From Candidatus Hydrogenedentota bacterium (GTDB taxonomy: Bacteria > Hydrogenedentota > Hydrogenedentia > Hydrogenedentales > CAILVY01), in contig CAILVY010000007.1 in NCBI GenBank assembly GCA_903837785.1, positions 1 to 54,279 of the forward strand: DNA of 54,279 nucleotides, read 5' to 3'. Position 1 is the first letter of the stretch; every line of letters starts with the position of its first letter. The notes below the pieces were generated by a model that saw nothing but the letters and a program-made list of their open reading frames with translations, ran no database searches and was not told the DNA's origin. A program made the translations under genes and the position numbers. This document shows positions 47,491 through 54,279 of the stretch, piece after piece.

Positions 47491-50202
47491 ATGAAAATCT
47501 CAAGCCTGCTGTTTATCGGGATCTTCGCCTTGACCGCCTCTGCGGCGCCCACGGCGTTCTACGTCGCACCCAATGGCAACGATGCGTGGTCCGGCACACT
47601 CGCAGAGTCCAATGCCGGCGGCACCGACGGTCCTCTCGCCACGCTGACGGGGGCGCGCGGCAAGCTCCGGCAACAAAAGGGCCTGGGCAAGCTGGACGGC
47701 CCGGCCTGCGTGCAATTGCGCGGCGGCGACTATTTCGTCACGGAACCGGCCGCGTTTGTGGCCGAAGACTCCGGAACAGCCGAGGCGCCCATCACGTACG
47801 AGGCCTATCCCGGCGAGACTCCCGTGATCCATGGCGGCCGCCCCATCTCCGGTTGGGTTCAGGAAGGCAATCTCTGGGTGGTCGACGTGCCGGAGGCGCG
47901 TGACAATGCGTGGTCCTTCGGCGCCTTGTGGGTGAACGGCGAACGGCGGACCCTGGCCCGCACCCCCAACGCCGCCCGCGTCAACGGCGATTATCCCGTC
48001 GATCAGGACTTCTTCTTCATGGACGGGCCGGTCAAGCTCACGGATCCGGCATCGGGCAAGGAGGTCAAGAGCGCCACGCAATTCCGCTATCGCGAAGGCG
48101 ACCTGAAGCCCTGGGACGGACTCGCGGAAGCCGTCGTCGTGGTGTACCACTCCTGGGAAACCTCGCTGTTGCGCGTGAAGAACCTTGACGAACAGAAGCA
48201 CATTGTCGAGTTCACCGGGCCCGCCGCATGGTTCTTCGGCTACTGGACCGACAAGCAGTGGTACTACGTGGAGAACCTTTTCGAAGCATTGGATCAGCCC
48301 GGCGAGTGGTTTCTCAATCGAAAGGCCGGCAAACTCTATTACATGCCGCTGCCCGGCGAGGAGATTGGAAAATTCCAGGCAGTGGCGCCCGTGGCAAAAC
48401 AACTCCTGCGCCTCGAAGGCAAGCCCGACAAGGGAAAATTCGTTCAATACTTGAATTTCCGGGGTCTGCAATTCTCTTACACTGATTACGCCATCGAACC
48501 CCAGGGCCATAGCGACGGACAGGCCGCGGCTTCCGTCGGCGCGGCGGTCGAGGCCGTCGGCGCGCGGCACTGCGCCATCGAAAACTGCACGATCGCCCAT
48601 CTCGGCACTTACGGCGTCTGGTTCAAAAGCGGCTCCCAGGACAACCTCCTCACGCGCTGCGACGTGAACGACCTCGGCGCGGGCGCGGTCCGCATCGGCG
48701 AAACCGGTGACGCCCCCTCCGAGAACGAGGCCGTGCTCCGCAATACAGTGGACAACTGCCTCCTGCACGACGGCGGCCGCATCTTCCGTGGCGCTGTCGG
48801 CGCCTGGATCGGGCGAAGCTCCTACAACACCCTCTCGCACAACGAGATCTGCGACTTCCGCTACACTGGCATCTCCGTCGGCTGGTCCTGGGGGTATGCG
48901 CCCACCTCGGCCAACCACAACACGATCGAATTCAACGACATACATGACATCGGGAAGGGCCAGCTCAACGACATGGGCGGCATCTACACCCTCGGCGATT
49001 CACCGGGCACGGTCATCCGGAACAACTACTTCCACGACATCATCTGTAATCCGAAATCCTACGGCGGCTGGGGCATCTACTTCGACGAGGGCAGCACCGG
49101 CATCCTCGCCGAGAACAATGTCGTGTGCAACACGCTCACGGGCACCCTTCATCAGCATTACGGCAAGGAGAACCGGGTGCAGAACAACATCTTCGCTTTC
49201 TCCCACCGCGAGCAGTTGATTCGATCCCGGCAGGAGGATCACATCTCCTTCTTCTTCGACCGGAACATCGTCTACTTCAACAACGGCAGCCTGCTGGGCA
49301 GTAATTGGGGCAACGGCAACTTCCGCCTCGACAACAACTGCTATTGGGACACCTCGGGCAATGGCTTTACGTTCGCTGGGAAGACACTCGAAGAATGGCA
49401 GGCTTCCGGACAGGACCAGCACTCGATTGTGGCGGACCCGCTCTTCGAGAATGCCGAGGCGCGCGATTTCCGGCTTAAACCCGAATCGCCCGCCCTCAAA
49501 CTCGGTTTCCAACCCATCGACCTCTCCAAGGTGGGCCTCTACGGCGATCCCGCCTGGATGAGCAAGCCCAAACAGATCCGGCGCGAGCCCGCGCCCTTCC
49601 CCAAAACCCCCGAACCCCGGCAAGTCGCACAGGACTTCGAAAGCGTGAGTGTGGGGGAGAGGCTCCCGGACGCAAACGTCTCGGAGGAACCGCCCGCGGC
49701 AACGATTCAGATTACGGACGAGACTGCGGCAACCGGGAAGCACAGCCTGAAGTTCACGGACGCCCCCAACCTGAAACACCGCTTCGATCCGCATCTCTAC
49801 TATACACCGTATCTGCTCGAACGCACGGCCAAGGCCGTGTTCTCCCTTCGCCTCGCGCCCGGAGCCGTGTTCTATCACGAGTGGCGCGATCAGCACGAGC
49901 CGTACCGGGCCGGGCCCAGCCTGTGGTTTCAGGGCGATGGCTCCCTGACGGCCGGCGGAAAAGCCCTGACGAAAGTTCCCCTCGAACAATGGGTGCGGAT
50001 TGCAGTGGAATGTCCGCTGGGAAAAGCCGCCACGGGCCGCTACACGCTCGTTGTCGAAGCCCCCGGCCAGCCGGCCCAACGTTTCGAGGGCCTTCCCTGC
50101 GGCAGTTCCGAGTTCAAACGGCTGGACTGGTTCGGCTTCGTGTCAGACGCCGATGCGGCCGTTACCACGTACTTGGACGATATCACGCTGAATGCCTCGT
50201 AG
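47491..50202 (+). CDS. Secreted right-handed beta-helix protein, GH141/DUF1565-like
   Basis: A 903-residue protein with a signal peptide (LLFIGIFALTASA) and the start FYVAPNGNDAWSGTLAE typical of the DUF1565/beta-helix group that includes GH141 enzymes. The beta-helix (about 350-680) shows HCAIENCTIAHLGTYGVWF, YNTLSHNEICDFRYTGISVG and NTIEFNDIHDIGKGQLNDMGGIY. A C-terminal LamG-like sandwich lies at about 710-903 (ESVSVGERLP, GKHSLKFTDAP, FYHEWRDQ). Conserved Asp and Glu in the helix face could be catalytic. Good ribosome binding site GGGAGGGAG before the ATG at 47491; the frame is open back into the radical SAM gene. Confidence 0.85.
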   Translation: MKISSLLFIGIFALTASAAPTAFYVAPNGNDAWSGTLAESNAGGTDGPLATLTGARGKLRQQKGLGKLDGPACVQLRGGDYFVTEPAAFVAEDSGTAEAPITYEAYPGETPVIHGGRPISGWVQEGNLWVVDVPEARDNAWSFGALWVNGERRTLARTPNAARVNGDYPVDQDFFFMDGPVKLTDPASGKEVKSATQFRYREGDLKPWDGLAEAVVVVYHSWETSLLRVKNLDEQKHIVEFTGPAAWFFGYWTDKQWYYVENLFEALDQPGEWFLNRKAGKLYYMPLPGEEIGKFQAVAPVAKQLLRLEGKPDKGKFVQYLNFRGLQFSYTDYAIEPQGHSDGQAAASVGAAVEAVGARHCAIENCTIAHLGTYGVWFKSGSQDNLLTRCDVNDLGAGAVRIGETGDAPSENEAVLRNTVDNCLLHDGGRIFRGAVGAWIGRSSYNTLSHNEICDFRYTGISVGWSWGYAPTSANHNTIEFNDIHDIGKGQLNDMGGIYTLGDSPGTVIRNNYFHDIICNPKSYGGWGIYFDEGSTGILAENNVVCNTLTGTLHQHYGKENRVQNNIFAFSHREQLIRSRQEDHISFFFDRNIVYFNNGSLLGSNWGNGNFRLDNNCYWDTSGNGFTFAGKTLEEWQASGQDQHSIVADPLFENAEARDFRLKPESPALKLGFQPIDLSKVGLYGDPAWMSKPKQIRREPAPFPKTPEPRQVAQDFESVSVGERLPDANVSEEPPAATIQITDETAATGKHSLKFTDAPNLKHRFDPHLYYTPYLLERTAKAVFSLRLAPGAVFYHEWRDQHEPYRAGPSLWFQGDGSLTAGGKALTKVPLEQWVRIAVECPLGKAATGRYTLVVEAPGQPAQRFEGLPCGSSEFKRLDWFGFVSDADAAVTTYLDDITLNAS

Positions 50203-50280
50203 GCCCGCCTGAGCTCCAGTTTGACTCGGCCGCGCGGGATAGGGCATATAGCGGAAAAGAGCCAACAGAAGGGAGGCGCA

Positions 50281-50601
50281 ATGCTGGACGCTGCTGGATC
50301 CGGACTCAGCCGGGAAGAAGAGTATTTCGCGAAAGTGGAATTCGAGCGCATCAGGAAAATCGCGGCCGAGAACGAGGCCGCGATGCGCCAGCAGGAGAAG
50401 GAAGAACTCCGCCAACTCCATTGGATGCGCTGTCCGAAGGACGGCATGGAACTCGCTGAAATCGAGTTCCTGGGCGTTCACGTGGACAAGTGCACGCACT
50501 GCGGCGGCATCTTCCTGGACGCTGGCGAACTGGATCGGCTCTTCGAACAGAGCAAGAAACAGGATGGCGTGCTCACGCGGATTCTCGGCGTGCTCCGCTG
50601 A
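50281..50601 (+). CDS. Zinc-ribbon (TFIIB-type) protein
   Basis: A 106-residue protein with a helical N-terminal half (KVEFERIRKIAAENEAAM) and a zinc ribbon: RCPKDGMELAEIEFLGVHVD is followed by KCTHCGGIFLDAGELDRL. This is the zf-TFIIB pattern of short bacterial proteins whose role is unknown. The first knuckle has a single Cys (CP) and the second CTHC. AGGGAGG lies before the ATG at 50281. It stands alone and is convergent with the radical SAM gene. Confidence 0.82.
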   Translation: MLDAAGSGLSREEEYFAKVEFERIRKIAAENEAAMRQQEKEELRQLHWMRCPKDGMELAEIEFLGVHVDKCTHCGGIFLDAGELDRLFEQSKKQDGVLTRILGVLR

Positions 50602-50609
50602 GCCCTTCC

Positions 50610-51764
50610 TCAAATAAAGCGCTTCATGATCTCATCGATCATGGCGTCCACATTCTCTGGCGTAATCGAGAGTTCGCGGCACAGTTCTTCCGCGTCGGCG
50701 CGCTTCCGCGGATGCTCGAGGTCGCTCAACGCATAAAATGCGCCGGCCCGGCGCCCCACTTGGAAGAGCATCTGTTCCCGGGGCGGCAAGGCCAGAAAGG
50801 CATTCAGCAGGGCCAGCATGCGCGGCTTCTCGTCCGGAAGCCGCCCCTCCAATTCCCCGAACAGGTTCAGGATATGATCGCTCTTGATCATGCTGGAGAT
50901 CCCGTCCAGGCGTTCGAGGAAGAGCCGGATCTCCTGAACAACCATCCGGTCGCTGCACTTCACGAATCCGCCGGCGCTCCACTCCTGATACAATGGCACG
51001 CGGTTCGGAATGGCGAGCGTGCGCAGCCGGATGAAGTCCGGATTAACCTGATTGAGCACGTCGGCCGACTCCGCCGCGTGAAGCTCCCAGAGCGCCTGAC
51101 CGCCCAGGCCCGGCATGTAGTACTCCGACAACTCGATGCCCGCCGCCTTGACCTTTCGGCCCGCCCCGATCTGTTGGGCCTTCGTGACTCCCTTGCGAAC
51201 CCGCTCGAGCACGGCATCCGCTCCGGATTCCATCCCGATGTGGATCCGGTTCAGGCCGGCCCCCGCGAGTGCCCGCAGGTCTTCCTCCTTGCGCGCGGCC
51301 ACCGTGTGCGATCGGGCATAGGACGTGATGCGCCGGATGCCGGGGAAGCGCATGCGCAGATGCTCCAGAATCTCGATCAGGTGCGCGGGACGCACGATCA
51401 GCGAATTGGCGTCTTGCAGGAACACGTTGCGCATGCCCGCCAAGTACCACTGGAGCGCGGCGTAGAACGCCGCCCGTTCGCCGGGGGCGCTTTCTTCCTC
51501 GGCTTCGATGTCCCGTCTGGAAAGCCTCCCGCCCTGCTCCGCGCGCGCGCGAAAACGCTCAATGTGCCGATGGACCGCGTCGATGTCCCGTTTCACGTCC
51601 GCGACGGCCCGCATCGAGAAGCGTTCTCCCTTGTAGACCGGGCAGAACGTGCACTTGTTCCACGGGCAATTGCGTGTCACCCGGACGAGCAGGCTCTGCG
51701 CCTCGCTCGGCGGCCGGATGGGTCCTTGTTCGAATCCGCCGCCTTCACAGAGATCATCGCTCAT
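50610..51764 (-). CDS. Radical SAM protein with CX4CX2C cluster motif
   Basis: A 384-residue enzyme of the radical SAM superfamily. The cluster motif is TRNCPWNKCTFC: Cys33, Cys38 and Cys41, that is CX4CX2C and not the canonical CX3CX2C, though the frame leaves no doubt. Elp3/MiaB-like barrel motifs follow: NVFLQDANSLIV, HIGMESGADAVLERVRKG and YYMPGLGG. It is last in a leftward unit 47 bases after the second glycosyltransferase. Members of this family with the same CPWN motif exist; reaction unknown. Confidence 0.88.
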   Translation of the reverse strand: MSDDLCEGGGFEQGPIRPPSEAQSLLVRVTRNCPWNKCTFCPVYKGERFSMRAVADVKRDIDAVHRHIERFRARAEQGGRLSRRDIEAEEESAPGERAAFYAALQWYLAGMRNVFLQDANSLIVRPAHLIEILEHLRMRFPGIRRITSYARSHTVAARKEEDLRALAGAGLNRIHIGMESGADAVLERVRKGVTKAQQIGAGRKVKAAGIELSEYYMPGLGGQALWELHAAESADVLNQVNPDFIRLRTLAIPNRVPLYQEWSAGGFVKCSDRMVVQEIRLFLERLDGISSMIKSDHILNLFGELEGRLPDEKPRMLALLNAFLALPPREQMLFQVGRRAGAFYALSDLEHPRKRADAEELCRELSITPENVDAMIDEIMKRFI

Positions 51765-51811
51765 ATCCGACGTCCAGTCCTTGCATCGAACACGTTGTCC
51801 GAACCCACTCG

Positions 51812-52912
51812 TTAACTCCGGGCTCTCTGATACGTTTCCAGCGTCAGGGCGGCAGTCCGTTGCCAGGAGAACAAGGCCGCGCGCGCCAGGCCCTGCTCCC
51901 GCAACGCGGCGCGTAATCCGGAGTCCGTCACGACCCGGCGGATGGCATCGCTCAAGGCGTCTTCATCCAGCGGGTCAACTGTCAACGCCGCATCTCCCAC
52001 CGCCTCCGGCAGACTGGAGGTGTTTGAAGTCACCACGGGCGTGCCGCACGCCATCGCTTCCAGCGGCGGCAGCCCGAAACCCTCGAACAGGCTCGGCCAC
52101 ACAAACGCCTGGGCGGCGCTGTAGAGCGCGGGCAGCTCTTCCTGCGGCACAAAGCCCGGAAACAGGATCTCCGTTCGCCGGGGACTCTCCGCCGCGGCCC
52201 GCTTCACTGCCTCCGTCTTCCAGCCCACGCGACCCGCCACAACGAGGGGCGGGGCCTCTTCCCGTGAGAGGCGCGACCACGCCGCAATCAAGCGGGCGAG
52301 GTTCTTGCGCGGTTCCAGCGTGCCCACATACAGAAGGAAGCGTTCCGGCAGCCGATACTTGCCCCGCACGGCCGCCAGCGCGGCCTCCGGGGCCGGCCGG
52401 AAATGCGTGCTGACCCCCAGCGGCGCCACATCGATCCGGTCCTCGGGCAGGCGCAGGAACGCCCTCAGGTCCGCGGCGGTCGCCTCCGAATCCGCAAGGA
52501 AGCGCGTGGCCACGCGCGCCGTGCGCTTCAACATGAACCGATAGTAGAGCGCGCGGTTCAGACGAAACCACTCGGGATGCCGGACAAAGCTGAGATCGTG
52601 CACTGTCACCACAAGCCCGCGCACGGCGGACGACGGCCCGAAATTCGCCGGGTAATGCACAGCCTCCGCCCCCTTCCGCGCCGTCAATTCGAGAATGCCC
52701 CAATGGTCATCGAGCAGGCGCCGGAACGTTCCGGAGCCGCGCCGCACAAGGTCCGTGCGCGGCCCGAACCCGGGCGCCGGCTGGCCTGCCGGCCAGACGA
52801 GCGTCATCTCAGGCCCGTCAGGCAAGGCCGCGAGCGCCCGCACGAGCTCCGTAACGTAGCGGCCCGTGCCGCTGAGATTGCCCGCCTGAAGCGCGTTGAT
52901 CAGCACGTTCAT
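51812..52912 (-). CDS. Glycosyltransferase family 4
   Basis: A 366-residue retaining GT-B glycosyltransferase. It has N-terminal MNVLINALQAGNLSGTGRY, the GTLEPRKNLARLI donor loop and the EX7E motif in FEGFGLPPLEAM. It transfers a sugar from a nucleotide sugar to a lipid or glycan, probably for surface polysaccharide. Its ATG overlaps the stop of the upstream GT4 gene in ATGA, so it is coupled to it. Sequence is about 40% like its neighbour in the C-terminal half by eye, so the two may have arisen by duplication. Confidence 0.93.
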   Translation of the reverse strand: MNVLINALQAGNLSGTGRYVTELVRALAALPDGPEMTLVWPAGQPAPGFGPRTDLVRRGSGTFRRLLDDHWGILELTARKGAEAVHYPANFGPSSAVRGLVVTVHDLSFVRHPEWFRLNRALYYRFMLKRTARVATRFLADSEATAADLRAFLRLPEDRIDVAPLGVSTHFRPAPEAALAAVRGKYRLPERFLLYVGTLEPRKNLARLIAAWSRLSREEAPPLVVAGRVGWKTEAVKRAAAESPRRTEILFPGFVPQEELPALYSAAQAFVWPSLFEGFGLPPLEAMACGTPVVTSNTSSLPEAVGDAALTVDPLDEDALSDAIRRVVTDSGLRAALREQGLARAALFSWQRTAALTLETYQRARS

Positions 52913-54030
52913 GGCGCCAGCCTCCGGTACATTTCCATTGTCACCCGCGCACAGTGTTCCCACGAAAATCGTTGGGCTTGCGACAAGCCCTGCACACGCA
53001 TCGCGTCCCGCCGCGAGGCGTCGGCCAGCACCGCGCGGACCGCGCCCGCGATGCTCTCCACATCCTCCGGGTCCGCATAGGCTGCGGCATCCCCCGCAAC
53101 TTCGGGTAGTGAACTGCGCTTCGACGTGACTACGGGACAGCCGCAGGTCATCGCTTCCAGCACCGGCAGGCCAAACCCTTCATAGAAGCTTGGAAACACA
53201 AAACAGTCCGCCGCGCTGTAGAACAACGGCAAGTCCCTGCGATTGGGAAGATACCCCATCCGGCGAACGCGCGATGCGATGCCCAGTTCCGCGATCAGCG
53301 GGTCCACGTCCTCACTGTTCCAGCCCGTGCCGCCGATCAACACGAGTTGATGCGGAAACTCATCTGAAACCCGTGCGAACGCACGCAGCAGCCCCGGCAC
53401 GTTCTTCCGCGGCTCGATCGTGCTCACAAAAAGCAGAAAAGGCGTTTCGATCCCGTAGCGTCCCGCCAGGATCCGCGCCGCTTCGTCTCGCGGAACCGGC
53501 ACGAAGTCCTCGTCCACCGCGCCATGGGCCACTGCCGTCTTCTGCTCGGGAACCTCCAACAATTCGACCACGTCGCGGCGCGTCGCTTCGGAGCAGACCA
53601 GGATGGCATCCGCCTCGCGTGCAAAGCGCCGAACGCCCCGGGAAAACGGCCCCACGATCTTCGGACTGCACAAAGCCGGCACGCGGAGAAACGCGAGATC
53701 ATAGATCGTGACCACGCGGCGCGCCGTGGACGTGGGGGGGAGGAAGTAGTTCGTGGCGTGATACACGTCCACACCCCCGATCAGCCGATCCGCCTTCGGC
53801 CAGCGCAAACAGGACCACGCCTGATACAGGGCCCGCGTCGGCACGCGCACATGCCGGTGCGCCGCAAGCCCTTCGAGCGCCGCGGCATCCATCGCGCCCA
53901 GCCCCGACGACAAACCCCGGAACTCCGTGCCGTCCCCAAGACGCAGCAACTGCCGCAGCAAGGCATGCGTATATTGCCCAACGCCGGTCCTCGCCAGCGT
54001 CAACGGACTGACATCGATTCCAACGCGCAT
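52909..54030 (-). CDS. Glycosyltransferase family 4
   Basis: A 373-residue GT-B glycosyltransferase. Start MRVGIDVSPLTLARTGVGQY, the STIEPRKNVPGLL loop and the EX7E motif in FYEGFGLPVLEAM assign it to GT4. It likely works with the next GT4 gene in making a surface glycan, since their reading frames overlap by ATGA. The ATG at 54030 is fixed by CGGAGGG upstream; the frame is open to 54186. Confidence 0.93.
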   Translation of the reverse strand: MRVGIDVSPLTLARTGVGQYTHALLRQLLRLGDGTEFRGLSSGLGAMDAAALEGLAAHRHVRVPTRALYQAWSCLRWPKADRLIGGVDVYHATNYFLPPTSTARRVVTIYDLAFLRVPALCSPKIVGPFSRGVRRFAREADAILVCSEATRRDVVELLEVPEQKTAVAHGAVDEDFVPVPRDEAARILAGRYGIETPFLLFVSTIEPRKNVPGLLRAFARVSDEFPHQLVLIGGTGWNSEDVDPLIAELGIASRVRRMGYLPNRRDLPLFYSAADCFVFPSFYEGFGLPVLEAMTCGCPVVTSKRSSLPEVAGDAAAYADPEDVESIAGAVRAVLADASRRDAMRVQGLSQAQRFSWEHCARVTMEMYRRLAP

Positions 54031-54180
54031 GCGGCCCTCCGCGGGCATGATAACGAAACCGGATCGAAAGTAAAAAGCCCATGAGACGGCCGTCAGCTCC
54101 TTCACGCGCTTCCGTTGAAGACACACGTACAGGTTCCATCGATGCCGCGAACCACAGAGTCCCTGTACCCTCCCCCTCCC

Positions 54181-54279
54181 CGTCATTGCGAGGCGCGAGT
54201 CCCCGAGCGCCGAAGCAATCCCCAGGGAACACCCCCTCGTTCCGTCATTGCGAGACGCGAGCGTAGCGAGCGCCGAAGC
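54181..54279 (+). repeat. Two copies of an interspersed GTCATTGCGAG repeat
   Basis: The segments 54181-54223 and 54243-54279 share CGTCATTGCGAG(G/A)CGCGAG and GAGCGCCGAAGC. Each forms an imperfect hairpin. Similar repeats reading GTCATTGCGAGC..GAAGCAATC are widespread in intergenic DNA of many bacteria. The second copy runs to the window edge. Confidence 0.75.

Overview
High-GC bacterial chromosome segment with Shine-Dalgarno starts, sigma70-like promoters, one tmRNA gene and a very high share of secreted carbohydrate-active proteins. The best lineage clues are the H-X9-DG (DUF1559-like) pseudopilin, secreted proteins with Gly-Glu linkers followed by tandem SELLR..IQFFNS motifs, DUF4091 and FG-GAP proteins, and PqaA-like hydrolases. 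Together these point to a free-living member of the Planctomycetes/Lentisphaerae/Hydrogenedentes range, most likely Candidatus Hydrogenedentes. That placement is an inference; there is no rRNA gene to test it.

Layout. 1-2.8 kb: a membrane-anchored GH31 glycosidase that runs off the left edge, divergent from an MFS permease of the nucleoside-symporter type. 2.8-9 kb: a small sigma-region-4-like regulator, a lipoprotein phosphoesterase, an azoreductase/aldo-keto reductase pair and a lipoprotein CocE-type hydrolase. 9-15.3 kb: a same-strand run of crotonase, secreted GH2, alpha/beta hydrolase and metallo-beta-lactamase-fold hydrolase. 15.3-17.9 kb: a leftward pair (Cys-rich protein and three-TM protein), then a 46-residue micro-ORF with its own promoter ahead of a GNAT acetyltransferase. 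18-31.5 kb: mostly secreted proteins (beta-propeller, beta-helix with EGEG linkers, internally duplicated protein, GH20, alpha/alpha-toroid, second propeller) plus a DUF188 protein, the pseudopilin and a Lys-rich microprotein. 31.5-41.4 kb: an MHS-type MFS transporter, a 1123-residue FG-GAP/DUF4091 protein, a PqaA-like hydrolase, TrmO and a CARDB/TIM-barrel protein. 41.4-45.5 kb: a GIY-YIG protein, a repeat-bearing spacer, ssrA (tmRNA), an Mpo1-like protein, two tandem micro-ORFs with a terminator, and an M32 carboxypeptidase. 45.9-54.3 kb: a B12-type radical SAM protein, a large beta-helix protein, a zinc-ribbon protein, and a leftward operon of two GT4 glycosyltransferases and a second radical SAM protein. 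The window ends in two copies of an interspersed GTCATTGCGAG repeat.

How it fits together. The secreted GH31, GH2, GH20, propeller, toroid and beta-helix proteins look like tools for opening complex glycans outside or at the surface of the cell, and the two MFS carriers could import products. No SusC/SusD pair, sugar ABC transporter or sugar-responsive regulator is visible, and the genes are spread over many transcription units, so this is not a classical polysaccharide utilisation locus. The least explained elements are the three short amphipathic micro-ORFs (near 17.1 and 43.4-43.6 kb), the repeat C-terminal module with EGEG linkers, and the ssrA-flanking repeats.
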